The notes: generated by a model not told the origin, from the letters alone. Counted from the stretch's first letter, positions 16,878 to 27,224 are shown. The stretch is 64,000 nt of DNA from Borrelia maritima (GCF_008931845.1 NZ_CP044535.1:62001-126000); one strand, 5' to 3'. A program made the numbers and translations.

Positions 16878-18146
16878 ATGTATTTAAAACAAATAAAAAG
16901 CAATGCCGAAAAGGTTAAGCTTTTAAGAAAAGATTTTCCTATTTTAAATAAAAAGTTTGACAATAAAAATATAATTTATTTTGATAATGCGGCAACCTCT
17001 CAAAAGCCCAAAAAAGTAATTTATTCTAGCATAGAATATTATGAAAATTACAACGGAAATGTGCATAGAAGCGGACACAAATTTGGAATTGAATCTAGCA
17101 TAAAAATAGAAAAAACAAGAGAACTTGTAAAAAATTTCATTAATGCAGAATCTGCAAAAAATATAATATTTAATTCTGGAACTACGGATGGAGTTAATAC
17201 CATCGCAAACTCATTTTTTTGCTCAAAATACTTTAAAAAAAAAGATGAAATTATTCTCACAACCCTCGAACATAATAGCAATTTGCTGCCATGGGCAAAT
17301 CTTGCAAAATTAGCTGATCTAACAATTAAGTTCGCCAAATTTAATGAAATGGGAATTGTTACCCCTGAAGAAATTGAAAAACTTATTACAGAAAAAACAA
17401 AGCTCATTAGTATTGCAGGAATAAATAATACTTTGGGAACCATTAATGATTTAGAATCTATTGGAAAAATCGCAAAAAAATATAATATAAGTCTATTTGT
17501 AGATGCTGCGCAAATGGCACCTCATATAAAAATAGATGTCAAAAAAATTGGCTGTGACTTTTTGGTATTTTCCGGACACAAAATGCTTGCTCCAACAGGA
17601 ATAGGTATTTTATACATTTCAAATAGTATGTCTGAAAAACTTAATAGTTCAAAATTGGGAGGGAATACCGTAGAAAAAATATTTATAGAAAATGAAAAAA
17701 TTAAATTTAAACCATCTGATACTCCTAATAAATTTGAATCGGGAACCCCAAACATTGCAGGAATTATTGGACTTGAAGAGGCAATAAAATACATTAATAA
17801 CATTTCTATGGATTTTATTTTAGATCATGATCAGCAGTTAATCGACTATGGAGTAAAAAAATTACAAGAGCTTGATGAAGTCGAATTTTTACTAAATACA
17901 AATCTTAAACGAAATTCAATAATATCATTTACGGTAAAAAATATTCATTCACACGATATTGAAACCTATCTAGATACAATGGGAATAGCAACTAGGGCTG
18001 GAAAAACTTGTTCTTACGTAGCATTTTTTCCAGAAAATTTAAATAAAGACCATCTTTTAAGAATTAGCTTTTATTTTTACAATACACAAGAAGAAATTGA
18101 TAATTTCATACTGGGATTAAAAAAAGTAATAAAAGAGCTTTCATAA
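16878..18146 (+). CDS. sufS: Cysteine desulfurase, SufS type
   Basis: A 422-residue PLP enzyme that takes sulfur from cysteine for Fe-S clusters or tRNA thiolation. Visible: FDNAATSQKP near 35, the cofactor-stacking His in LEHNSN (H132), D209 in VDAAQ, the PLP lysine K235 in SGHKMLAPTG, and the catalytic Cys about 378 in RAGKTCSY. The short loop around that cysteine is the SufS (group II) form. The sulfur acceptor gene sufU lies 218 bases downstream, and no SufBCD genes are in the window. With few Fe-S proteins known in Borrelia, tRNA thiolation is a likely main role; that is inference. Confidence 0.93.
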   Translation: MYLKQIKSNAEKVKLLRKDFPILNKKFDNKNIIYFDNAATSQKPKKVIYSSIEYYENYNGNVHRSGHKFGIESSIKIEKTRELVKNFINAESAKNIIFNSGTTDGVNTIANSFFCSKYFKKKDEIILTTLEHNSNLLPWANLAKLADLTIKFAKFNEMGIVTPEEIEKLITEKTKLISIAGINNTLGTINDLESIGKIAKKYNISLFVDAAQMAPHIKIDVKKIGCDFLVFSGHKMLAPTGIGILYISNSMSEKLNSSKLGGNTVEKIFIENEKIKFKPSDTPNKFESGTPNIAGIIGLEEAIKYINNISMDFILDHDQQLIDYGVKKLQELDEVEFLLNTNLKRNSIISFTVKNIHSHDIETYLDTMGIATRAGKTCSYVAFFPENLNKDHLLRISFYFYNTQEEIDNFILGLKKVIKELS

Positions 18147-18172
18147 AAATTTAAAAAAATAAGCATCTTAAC

Positions 18173-18208
18173 AAAGTTAATCAAAAAAAAAGATTTTTGA
18201 TTAACTTT
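18173..18208 (+). terminator. Hairpin after sufS
   Basis: A perfect 15-base stem (18173-18187 with 18194-18208) around a 6-base loop, 26 bases after the sufS stop. The stem is AT-rich and the following bases are only partly T-rich, so termination may be weak. It separates sufS from sufU. Confidence 0.5.
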
Positions 18209-18297
18209 AACTTAAGGCTTAATAAACATTATTTCAAGCGTTAAAAATCTCAAAGCAATTTCAACTATATTTTTAAAATTTTTTATTTAAAATTCTT

Positions 18298-18323
18298 CAC
18301 ACTATCTTCTATCACACTATCTT
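18298..18323. repeat. Short direct repeat upstream of sufU
   Basis: CACACTATCTT occurs at 18298-18308 and again at 18313-18323 (15-base period), just upstream of the sufU promoter. It could be a binding site or chance; nothing more can be said. Confidence 0.35.
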
Positions 18324-18329
18324 TTATTA

Positions 18330-18358
18330 TTGATTTAATAAATCAAAGAAAATAAAAT
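18330..18358 (+). promoter_or_regulatory. Promoter for sufU, abutting the start codon
   Basis: TTGATT (18330-18335), a 17-base spacer and TAAAAT (18353-18358), with the ATG six bases later. The -35 box is also the left half of a small inverted repeat (TTGATTT / AAATCAA, 18330-18346). Confidence 0.45.
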
Positions 18359-18364
18359 TAAATT

Positions 18365-18793
18365 ATGCTCACTGAAAAAACCAAAAAAGAATTACTAAGA
18401 CTTAGTAAAGTAAATAATTATATAATAGATAAAATAGAAACAAATCAAAATCTAAAACATCAATCTAAATGTGGAGATCAAATTTTATTCCAAACAATAG
18501 AAATAAATAACGGAAAATTTAACTTTAAACATCATGCATCTGGATGTATGATTTTACTTGCAAGCGCCAACGCTTTAAACAAATTATGTAATGACAAACC
18601 AAAACCAGAAATCCTAAACTTAGTGCAAAAAGTAATAAACAGCGATTTTACAAATTTAGACGAGATTGATGTAAGTTTAAAAATTTTTAACATATTTACA
18701 AATACAAACAGAAAAGACTGTTTTTTACTACCATACAAATCATTAAAAGATAGTTTAGAAAGCTATAAGCCTTTAAGGAGAGCTATTAAATGA
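18365..18793 (+). CDS. sufU: SufU-type sulfur acceptor
   Basis: A 142-residue zinc-dependent partner of SufS that accepts persulfide sulfur. The zinc and acceptor residues known from Bacillus SufU are all present: C36 and D38 in KCGD, C61 in HASGCMI, C119 in NRKDCFLL. The insertion between the second and third cysteine marks SufU rather than IscU. It has no Shine-Dalgarno sequence; a promoter ends six bases before the ATG, so the mRNA may be leaderless. Its stop overlaps the comM start (ATGA). Confidence 0.85.
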   Translation: MLTEKTKKELLRLSKVNNYIIDKIETNQNLKHQSKCGDQILFQTIEINNGKFNFKHHASGCMILLASANALNKLCNDKPKPEILNLVQKVINSDFTNLDEIDVSLKIFNIFTNTNRKDCFLLPYKSLKDSLESYKPLRRAIK

Positions 18794-20325
18794 AAATCTA
18801 TTCACACTCATCAATCGGATATGAAGGAGAACTAATTGAGATTGAAATAGATATTAAAAAGGGAATTTCTGGAATTGATATCGTAGGGCTTGCTGGAAGC
18901 GAAATTAAAGAATCAAGAGAAAGGGTAAAATCAGCTATCAAGAATTCAAATTTTCATTTTCCTAAAAATAGAATATTAATAAATCTTGCACCTGCTGGGG
19001 TTAAAAAGCTTGGTACAGCTCTTGACCTTTCTATTGCTATCAGCATTATTAAAATACAAGAAAACAAGAATAATAAAAATTTAGAAATCTTAATATTGGG
19101 AGAATTGCAATTAGATGGCCAAATAAGATCAATAAAAGCGGTTTTACCAGCAATTGCTCTTGCCAAAGAAAGGAAAATAAAATTTGCAATAGTTCCCTTT
19201 GAAAATTTAGAAGAAGCACGTCTAATAAATGGTTTGAATATTTGGGGAGTTAAAGATTTAAAAGAAACTATAAATATAATAAACCAATTAAACAACAATA
19301 TACTCCCCCCAAGAACAAATATTAAACCGCAGCCAGTAATTGAACAAGATTATATTTTAGATTATGACTTCAAGAATATAAAAGGACAACAAAGAGTAAA
19401 AAGAGCAATTGAAATAGCAATTGCTGGTGGACATAATATCATGTTATTTGGTCCGCCTGGAAGCGGAAAAACACTTAGTATTAAGTGCGCTCAATCTATT
19501 CTTCCTCCACTTACAAACAAAGAGCTAATAGAAACAAATAGAATATGGTCAATATCCGGGAAATTAATAGAAAGAAAGATAATAAAACAAAGACCTTTTA
19601 GAAATCCCCACCACACTGCTAGTAAAGAAGGAATAATCGGTGGAGGCCCTAACCCTTTGCCCGGAGAAGTTTCTCTTGCCCACAATGGAATATTATTTTT
19701 AGATGAAGCTTTAGAATTTAAAAAATCTATCTTACAATCCTTACGTGAACCTATTGAAGACAAATCAATTTCAATCTCAAGAGCAAGTTCTAAATTATTC
19801 AAATACCCTGCAAATTTCCAACTAATGCTTGCAATGAATCTTTGCCCCTGTGGAAATCTTGGCAAAAAACACACAGACTGCTTTTGTTCGCAACAAGAAA
19901 TTTCCAATTATTGGAAAAAACTTGGAGCTGCAATGCTTGATAGAATTGACATTAGGGTTCCAACAAGAGCAATTAATAATGAAAAATTACTCAGCGAAAC
20001 AAGCGAAAGTTCAAGCGAAATAAAACAAAGAATAATAAAAGCAAGAAACATCCAAAATATAAGATACGAAAATTTTGCAAACATAAATAAAAATTCTGAT
20101 CTTAATTCCGATCACATTGAAAAATTTTGCAAATTAGATACAATCTTAAAAAATGATTTGATTTACATTTTAAATAAACTCAACATATCCTCAAGAGCAA
20201 CACATTCAATATTAAAAATTGCAAGAACAATCTCTGATTTAAAAGAAGAAAAAAATATTTCAAAAGAAGCCTTACTTGAAGCAATTGAACACAGAAAAAA
20301 CGGAGAAAATATGCTTGAAAAATAA
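18790..20325 (+). CDS. comM: ComM/YifB-type Mg-chelatase-like AAA+ ATPase
   Basis: A 511-residue AAA+ protein; in naturally transformable bacteria ComM is a helicase that promotes branch migration of incoming DNA. An N-terminal Lon-type domain (about 1-165; GLAGSEIKESRERVK) precedes the ATPase: Walker A FGPPGSGKT, Walker B ILFLDEALEF, the zinc-finger-like NLCPCGNLGKKHTDCFCS, and a C-terminal Mg-chelatase domain with SSRATHSILKIARTI. Length is standard. Borrelia is not known to be naturally competent, so a general recombination role is more likely. The start has a strong AAGGAG and overlaps sufU by four bases. Confidence 0.93.
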   Translation: MKIYSHSSIGYEGELIEIEIDIKKGISGIDIVGLAGSEIKESRERVKSAIKNSNFHFPKNRILINLAPAGVKKLGTALDLSIAISIIKIQENKNNKNLEILILGELQLDGQIRSIKAVLPAIALAKERKIKFAIVPFENLEEARLINGLNIWGVKDLKETINIINQLNNNILPPRTNIKPQPVIEQDYILDYDFKNIKGQQRVKRAIEIAIAGGHNIMLFGPPGSGKTLSIKCAQSILPPLTNKELIETNRIWSISGKLIERKIIKQRPFRNPHHTASKEGIIGGGPNPLPGEVSLAHNGILFLDEALEFKKSILQSLREPIEDKSISISRASSKLFKYPANFQLMLAMNLCPCGNLGKKHTDCFCSQQEISNYWKKLGAAMLDRIDIRVPTRAINNEKLLSETSESSSEIKQRIIKARNIQNIRYENFANINKNSDLNSDHIEKFCKLDTILKNDLIYILNKLNISSRATHSILKIARTISDLKEEKNISKEALLEAIEHRKNGENMLEK

Positions 20326-20345
20326 AAACCCCAAAAATTGGGGCC
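20324..20345 (-). terminator. Intrinsic terminator of ldh
   Basis: On the minus strand GGCCCCAA TTT TTGGGG followed by TTTTTATTTTT: a GC-rich six-base stem (20329-20334 with 20338-20343) plus a T run, seven bases after the ldh stop. It may also act weakly for comM on plus. Confidence 0.85.
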
Positions 20346-20351
20346 TTAAAA

Positions 20352-21305
<954 letters not shown>

Positions 21306-21364
21306 TTACTCCATATAAATTTAAACTACGTAAAAACTAATTTTAAATAAGTAATGATACAAAT

Positions 21365-21394
21365 ATTCTATCGCATTTCTAAGAGCTTTGCCAA
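21365..21394 (-). promoter_or_regulatory. ldh: ldh promoter
   Basis: On the minus strand TTGGCA (21389-21394), an 18-base spacer and TAGAAT (21365-21370). It gives a leader of about 55 bases before the ldh ATG. Confidence 0.6.
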
Positions 21395-21433
21395 TCATAA
21401 ACCTTTAAATGCCTTTAACAATTAAAAACACAT

Positions 21434-23242
21434 TTAATTGTCGTTAGATTTCAAAACTGCAAGAAAAGCGCTTTGTGGGATCTCAACATTTCCTACCATC
21501 TTCATTCGCTTTTTGCCTTCTTTCTGCTTTTCTAAAAGTTTTCGCTTACGAGTAATATCACCTCCATAACACTTAGCAGTAACATCTTTTCTAACAGGAG
21601 AAATTGTCTCTCGAGCAATAACATTAGAACCAATAGCACCTTGAATAGCTATTCTAAATTGCTGCCTTGCTATTTCTTCTTTCAACTTTTTACAAATCAC
21701 AACAGCCTTAGTTCTTGCGCTATCTTTAAAAACTAATTGAGAGAGTGCATCAACTCTATCCCCATTGACTAATATATCTAATCTTACTAAATCTGTATAT
21801 TCATAATCTAAAAGTTCATAATCAAAAGAAGCATATCCACGACTCACAGATTTAATCTTATCATAAAAATCAAAAAGGATCTCAGAAAGAGGCATTTTAT
21901 AAATAAGTTCAACACGCTTAGTATCAAGATAGATTAAGTTCGTCTGAACTCCTCTTTTCAATAAACACACACTCATAATATTACCTAAAAATTCTGTAGG
22001 AACAATAATATTGGCCTTAATATAAGGCTCAAGAACACTTTCAATAGATTCATTTCCAGGAAATTGTTCAGGAGTTTCAATAAAATAAGATTCTCCCTTT
22101 TTAGGAATTATTTTGTATCTAACAGAAGGGGAAGTTAGTATCACATTTAAATTAAATTCACGTTCAATGCGTTCTTGAATGACTTCTAAATGCAAAAGTC
22201 CAAGAAATCCACATTTAAAACCATGCCCAAGAGCAGATGATGAATCTTTTTCAAATGTTAACGACGCATCATTAAGCTTTAATCTATCCATTGCCTTTAA
22301 AAGATCATCATATTGATTAGCATCAACAGGATATACTGAAGAAAACACTACGGGCTTAACTTCTTTAAATCCCTCAAGAGGAGATAATGCGGTAAAATCA
22401 CAAAGGGTTACTGTATCTCCAATCTTCACATCTGATATATTTTTTATTCCTGCAATAAAATATCCAACATCCCCTGCTTCTAGACTATCCTTTCTTTCAA
22501 GTGATATTTTAAAAATTCCAATCTCTTCAATTAAATGCTCGCTACCAGTATGCATTAACTTAATCTTATCGCCCGTCTTGATTTGTCCTTCGAAAATTCT
22601 AAAGTGAACAACAACTCCTCTATAAGAATCATAATGCGAATCAAAAATTAATGCTCTTAACGGATCTTTAACACTTCCCCTAGGAGATGGCACATACTTA
22701 CAAATAGCTTCAAGCAAATCATCAATTCCTATTCCATTCTTAGCAGAAATAGAAATAGCAATTTCTTCATTCAATCCTAAATCACTCTTTATTTGCTTCT
22801 TTACAAAATCAATATTTGCATTTGGAAGATCTATTTTATTAATAACAGGAATAATTTCTAAATCATGCTCAAAAGCCATGTAAAAATTAGAAACTGTCTG
22901 AGCTTGTATCCCCTGGCTTGCATCAATTAATAAAAGAGCGCCCTCACAAGATGAAATTGCTCTTGAAACTTCATAAGAAAAATCAACATGGCCTGGAGTA
23001 TCTACAAAATTTAATTCATAACAATTACCATCATTACTTTTATAGGTAATTGTTACTGCCTGACTTTTTATTGTAATGCCTCTTTCTCGCTCAATATCCA
23101 TATTGTCAAGCATTTGACTTTTAAAATCACGATCAGATATTATTTTAGCCTTTTGAATAAATCTATCGGCTAATGTTGACTTACCATGATCAATGTGTGC
23201 AATAATGCAAAAATTTTTCTTACGAATACTAATACTACTCAC
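21434..23242 (-). CDS. lepA: Elongation factor 4 (LepA) GTPase
   Basis: A 602-residue translational GTPase that acts on stalled or mistranslocated ribosomes. G1 is AHIDHGKST at about residue 16, G2 includes RERGITI, G3 DTPGHVDF, G4 NKIDLPNA. The LepA-specific C-terminal domain ends with AKCYGGDITRKRKLLEKQKEGKKRMK, of which CYGGDITRKRKLL is the signature. Length is typical. The start is a GTG without a clear Shine-Dalgarno sequence; an alternative non-ATG start a few codons in is possible. Confidence 0.97.
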   Translation of the reverse strand: MSSISIRKKNFCIIAHIDHGKSTLADRFIQKAKIISDRDFKSQMLDNMDIERERGITIKSQAVTITYKSNDGNCYELNFVDTPGHVDFSYEVSRAISSCEGALLLIDASQGIQAQTVSNFYMAFEHDLEIIPVINKIDLPNANIDFVKKQIKSDLGLNEEIAISISAKNGIGIDDLLEAICKYVPSPRGSVKDPLRALIFDSHYDSYRGVVVHFRIFEGQIKTGDKIKLMHTGSEHLIEEIGIFKISLERKDSLEAGDVGYFIAGIKNISDVKIGDTVTLCDFTALSPLEGFKEVKPVVFSSVYPVDANQYDDLLKAMDRLKLNDASLTFEKDSSSALGHGFKCGFLGLLHLEVIQERIEREFNLNVILTSPSVRYKIIPKKGESYFIETPEQFPGNESIESVLEPYIKANIIVPTEFLGNIMSVCLLKRGVQTNLIYLDTKRVELIYKMPLSEILFDFYDKIKSVSRGYASFDYELLDYEYTDLVRLDILVNGDRVDALSQLVFKDSARTKAVVICKKLKEEIARQQFRIAIQGAIGSNVIARETISPVRKDVTAKCYGGDITRKRKLLEKQKEGKKRMKMVGNVEIPQSAFLAVLKSNDN

Positions 23243-23270
23243 CCCGAACTACAAATCAAGATTTAAAGAT

Positions 23271-24266
23271 TTACTCCTTTTTTAAATATACATAATTTTT
23301 AATTTCACTTCTTGATTTCGCAATATAAGGAGAAAATCTTGGTGCAAGATCCACTATTAATTTCCAAGTATCTATTGCTCTAAATCTATAATTACCATTG
23401 GAATACGCATAAGTAGCAACAGCAACATTATAAACTATTTCCCAAAAATCTGTAGATTCAAAAGCATTTTTTATTGCCTTATACTCATTAATTTTTTTAA
23501 CAAAAGATCTTAAATTTTTAAACTGATAAACGGGTTCATAATAAGAAATATAATCATACATTCTTGTTAGAATCCCCACTGTAGCTATAAGCCCATGAAT
23601 AATTGAAAGTTCATAAGCTCTTAAGCGTAAATAAACTTTTGACAATAATTGATGAGTATCAATAACATTGTAGTTTTTAAATCTGTAAAGATTAAAAGTA
23701 AAATCAAGACCAAAAGCTCCTCTTACTTGTTTTAAATAAGAAGTTAGATAAAATGAAACATTAAATTTATTGTCTGGAGCACCATTCTCACTTTGAGAAT
23801 AATCATGATAACTATAGTAATCTTTTTTAGTTGAAAACTTATTTAATATATCATTTAAATAATCAATTGTATCAACATAATTATTTTCAAGTTCAGCCAT
23901 TTTGGCTAAAGAAAAAAGTATTTTTTTTTCAAAAGATTCATCTAATAAATAATCTTTGTCTTCAAAAGACTTGTAAAGGTTTAATTTTTCAAGAACAGCA
24001 TTCCCAGACATACTATAAGCCACTGATAAATAATAGCTGGCTTCGGGATAAACCCCTTTTCTAAGCAAAGCTTCCTGCAAATAATTAATCGCATGTGTAA
24101 GATTAGACTTACCAAGTTCAGATTTAGAATAAAGAAATTGCCTACCTTTTTCAAGTAAAATCCAATACGGAAAATTTTTATTACCTACAGAATTCAAATT
24201 ATTACTTAAAGAATTCAAAGAAATAGAAAAAAACAGGGCAAAAAAGAATAAAAACAAATTTCTCAT
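23271..24266 (-). CDS. Exported TPR-like protein of unknown function
   Basis: A 331-residue protein with a signal peptide (RNLFLFFFALFFSISLNSLS). The remainder is helical with TPR-like pairs, for example NAINYLQEALLRKGVYPEASYYLS written here as TH-INYLQEALL and PEASYYLSVAYSMSGN, and several Tyr-rich helices. It contains no catalytic motif I recognise. It lies between the V-ATPase operon and lepA, 28 bases before lepA, and is probably transcribed with one of them. The likely location is the periplasm or outer surface of the inner membrane. Confidence 0.7.
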   Translation of the reverse strand: MRNLFLFFFALFFSISLNSLSNNLNSVGNKNFPYWILLEKGRQFLYSKSELGKSNLTHAINYLQEALLRKGVYPEASYYLSVAYSMSGNAVLEKLNLYKSFEDKDYLLDESFEKKILFSLAKMAELENNYVDTIDYLNDILNKFSTKKDYYSYHDYSQSENGAPDNKFNVSFYLTSYLKQVRGAFGLDFTFNLYRFKNYNVIDTHQLLSKVYLRLRAYELSIIHGLIATVGILTRMYDYISYYEPVYQFKNLRSFVKKINEYKAIKNAFESTDFWEIVYNVAVATYAYSNGNYRFRAIDTWKLIVDLAPRFSPYIAKSRSEIKNYVYLKKE

Positions 24267-24337
24267 AATAATAAATATATTAAATTAACTCATAAATTAC
24301 GAGAAAATTTAATATTAAAAGAAACATAAATAAAAAA

Positions 24338-24772
24338 TTAAACAAACTTAAAGATCATCAAGAATACCATTACAAAAAGAGCAACAGATTCTATTAATCC
24401 CAAAACTAATAGATATGTAGCAAATCCTTTACCTGTCTCAGAAAAAGCATCACAAGCCCCTGCTGCTGCTTTACCTTGAGCAAATCCAGAAACAGCAATT
24501 GCAAACCCACCGCCAATACCGGCTCCAAACAATAACCATGGATTTGTCTGCATCATTACCTCATACAATGTGTTCATTAAAATATACCCATATATTATTT
24601 GAGTCAATGGCGCTGAAACAAAAACAATCAATAAAAATGGTGCCGGCTTTCCTTGCATATAGCATCTCTTCCATGCCCCAATAGCAGCACTGCCTGCTGC
24701 TCCCATGCCCAAGGCAGAGCCTATTGCTGAAATTGTCAAAGCTGAATTAACTCCTATTAAACCTATATCCAT
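24338..24772 (-). CDS. atpK: V-type ATPase rotor ring subunit K
   Basis: A 144-residue proteolipid of four helices (two fused hairpins), the membrane rotor of the V-ATPase. The first hairpin has APLTQIIYGY (54-63) with Gln58 instead of an acid; the second has SGFAQGKAAAG (Q99) and the ion-carrying Glu128 in LGLIESVAL. Thus there is one carboxylate per four helices, as in Enterococcus NtpK. Thr57, Gln58, Gln99 and Glu128 match the NtpK sodium ligands. It is the last gene of the ATPase operon, with AAGGAG-like bases before the ATG. Confidence 0.95.
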   Translation of the reverse strand: MDIGLIGVNSALTISAIGSALGMGAAGSAAIGAWKRCYMQGKPAPFLLIVFVSAPLTQIIYGYILMNTLYEVMMQTNPWLLFGAGIGGGFAIAVSGFAQGKAAAGACDAFSETGKGFATYLLVLGLIESVALFVMVFLMIFKFV

Positions 24773-24788
24773 AAGTACTCCTTTTTAT

Positions 24789-26615
24789 TTATTTTTTTAT
24801 TTTTCTAAAAGGCTTATAAGCATATCCATTCCATTCTTGGCCTAAATGGTTTGAAAATTCAAGCATATTAAGCCTTAATCCATGAACAACTACTGAAAGC
24901 AAAGATAACATTATATTTAAAACATGTCCAAAAAGTATAACAATAGCTCCAACTATTATAAAACCAATATTAGAAGATTTTAGTAAAGGTATTGACATAG
25001 TATTAAAACTTGCTGAAATTGAAAGTCCTGCAAGTCCAACTGCAAAAAGTCTAATATAAGATATTATATCTGCAAACCCAGACACAGTAGTTAAAAATTG
25101 CTCTATAATTCCCCCAAAACTTTTCAAGATACACTTGAAAAAATTTGAACCATCTTGCTTGCCAAAAATAAATACAAGCGCAATGCCCAAATATATTACA
25201 TTGTAAACAACACTGTGCATGGGAAATCGAGATTGACTTATTATTAAATTTAAAACAAGGTAATAAAGGCCAATTATAGCTATAAGCCAACCAATCTGTG
25301 CAATTGAATGAATATGGGGTTTTTCTTTTACTTGTCTTAAAAAATTCCAAGCATGAGCCAATGCAATTTGCAAAACTCCTATTGAAAAGCAAATAAAGAT
25401 AACATTTTGTACACTATCTTTATCTGTCAAATAACTAACTTTAAATGAATTTAAAATAGGAAAAATTTCAAGAATTAAAGGACTACCAAACCAAGTCCCA
25501 GTCATAGAACCATAAAGTATCGATGATATACTAAGATAAAATATTAACCCATGAATCGGAGTTAGGGGCTTGCCCCTAAGAATAAAACTCAAACTAAGCA
25601 AAATTCCTATCAAAAAAAATATTACACCATAAGCTGCATCACCCACTATCATACCAAAAAACACAAAGAAAAATAACATAAAAATAAAACTTATATCCCT
25701 TTCTTTATATCCGGGAATCGTCTCTAAAATATTAAAAATAGGCGCAGCTAAATTGGCAATTCCTTTTCTTTTTATATAGGTTGGAATAATATCATTTTCT
25801 TCAGGATCTGCAAATTGCACCGCAAAGCCTGCTTTTAAAACTGAGCTTTTAAGAGATTCTTGCCTTTCAACCGGAACAAATCCCGTAATATATGAAAAAT
25901 CTTCAAAATCAGATTGCATATCAGCTAAGACTTGCTCAAACTCTACGATTTGATCGTAATTTTTTATTTCATCTCTTAAAATATCAATGTATTTATTAAA
26001 AAGAGAGATTTGAGTTAATTTTTGATCTAAAATCTCATCAACAACCTTTAATTTATTATTAATATAATCAAAATCAAAATTAAACTTAAATTCATCAGCA
26101 ATTTCAATTTTTTGCTCAAACTCACTAACGCTCACAAAATAATAAGTGTTTTTTACATTTTGAATCAAAAGTACATTAACATTAGGGTCTTTTAATAAAT
26201 TTTTATATTCACTTTTTTGGATTTTAAAAAATTGAATGTAAATGCCAGAATCTTTTAATTTGTCAATATCATCCAAAGAAAAATTCCCCCAAACAGAAAT
26301 TAAATTCCTTTCATGCAATAAAGATCGCTTAATATCTTGAAATTCTTTAATCTCATTACCTAAATTGACTATGCTTTTTGCAATATCTAAAAAATTTCCA
26401 TTAGAAGATTTTAAAGCCTTAACACCTCCATCTTCTTTAAGTAGCGAAAAAGCTTGCATTAAAATTCGCCGATTATCAATGCTTTTTTTTAAAGAATCTG
26501 AATTCTTATTGCAAAAATTAATATGAACTGCTCCAAAATCTCTTAAAATCTCTAATGATTCTTTTTTATATTTTGATAAAGTCAAAAGTAAAACTTTTTT
26601 CATTTTTACAATCAT
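24789..26615 (-). CDS. atpI: V-type ATPase subunit I (stator, a-subunit)
   Basis: A 608-residue subunit with a cytoplasmic N-terminal half (about 1-310, coiled-coil stretches) and a C-terminal half of seven or eight membrane helices starting at FIFMLFFFVFFGMIVGDAAYG. It forms the ion half-channels next to the K ring; the helix FADIISYIRLFAVGLAG contains the conserved arginine (ISYIRLFAVGL) essential for ion release. The ATG at 26615 has AGGAAC eight bases upstream. Length is usual for bacterial V-type I subunits. Confidence 0.95.
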   Translation of the reverse strand: MIVKMKKVLLLTLSKYKKESLEILRDFGAVHINFCNKNSDSLKKSIDNRRILMQAFSLLKEDGGVKALKSSNGNFLDIAKSIVNLGNEIKEFQDIKRSLLHERNLISVWGNFSLDDIDKLKDSGIYIQFFKIQKSEYKNLLKDPNVNVLLIQNVKNTYYFVSVSEFEQKIEIADEFKFNFDFDYINNKLKVVDEILDQKLTQISLFNKYIDILRDEIKNYDQIVEFEQVLADMQSDFEDFSYITGFVPVERQESLKSSVLKAGFAVQFADPEENDIIPTYIKRKGIANLAAPIFNILETIPGYKERDISFIFMLFFFVFFGMIVGDAAYGVIFFLIGILLSLSFILRGKPLTPIHGLIFYLSISSILYGSMTGTWFGSPLILEIFPILNSFKVSYLTDKDSVQNVIFICFSIGVLQIALAHAWNFLRQVKEKPHIHSIAQIGWLIAIIGLYYLVLNLIISQSRFPMHSVVYNVIYLGIALVFIFGKQDGSNFFKCILKSFGGIIEQFLTTVSGFADIISYIRLFAVGLAGLSISASFNTMSIPLLKSSNIGFIIVGAIVILFGHVLNIMLSLLSVVVHGLRLNMLEFSNHLGQEWNGYAYKPFRKIKK

Positions 26616-26625
26616 AAGCTTGTTC

Positions 26626-27222
26626 CTATCTTTTTTTTATCAAACTAGCCTTAGCAATTTTACCTCTTACAACAGCCGCAGTTTGCTGATCCCCAAGATA
26701 TACATTAATTTTTTTTATATTAGCCTTAACTGTTGGTATCATAACTTTCTCAAATAAATTAACCCTCTGAGATGTTACTCTAAACTCTTTTAAAAGCAAA
26801 TCAATCTGTTTTTTTAAAATTTTAAGTTCTACATCAATTTGAATTACAGTTTTAAGAACCTCAATTCCCTTATCTACCCAATAAGGAGTAAAAAGTAAAT
26901 CGTGTTTTATGTCTTCATATTCAATAGAATCAAATAAAGGAATAGCAACCCCCGCAATATTTAAAGACTTTTTGAATACTGTTTTTACTTGAATCCAACT
27001 TTCAAAAGGAAATTTTTCACTAAAAAGAGAAATCCAACTAGAAATACTGTCCTTAAGGTTTTGTTGCTCAAGACTTTTAATTTTGCAAGAATTCTCAATT
27101 CTAACAATTTCCATATAAAGCTGTTGCTTCTTAAGCTGCAAAGTAGGCAAATACCTCTTAAACATTTTAAGCTCATCTTTTTGCTTTTTAAGATCATTTT
27201 TGGTCAATTTAATTTTAGACAT
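26626..27222 (-). CDS. atpD: V-type ATPase subunit D (central stalk)
   Basis: A 198-residue coiled-coil protein forming the rotating axle between the A/B head and the K ring. It starts SKIKLTKNDLKKQK, contains long helices at both ends and RRVNLFEKVMIP-like text (TSQRVNLFEKVMIPT), the family signature. The start is set at the ATG at 27222, two codons inside the longer frame. The upstream atpB stop overlaps the longer frame, so the genes are translationally coupled. Confidence 0.92.
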   Translation of the reverse strand: MSKIKLTKNDLKKQKDELKMFKRYLPTLQLKKQQLYMEIVRIENSCKIKSLEQQNLKDSISSWISLFSEKFPFESWIQVKTVFKKSLNIAGVAIPLFDSIEYEDIKHDLLFTPYWVDKGIEVLKTVIQIDVELKILKKQIDLLLKEFRVTSQRVNLFEKVMIPTVKANIKKINVYLGDQQTAAVVRGKIAKASLIKKR

Positions 27223-27224
27223 AA

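Noticed and set aside
17048..17443. 131-codon open frame on the minus strand
   Set aside because: Antisense shadow inside sufS, no promoter or ribosome site, no recognisable protein features.
19491..19907. 138-codon open frame on the minus strand
   Set aside because: Antisense shadow of the comM ATPase core, which is strongly conserved in its own frame.
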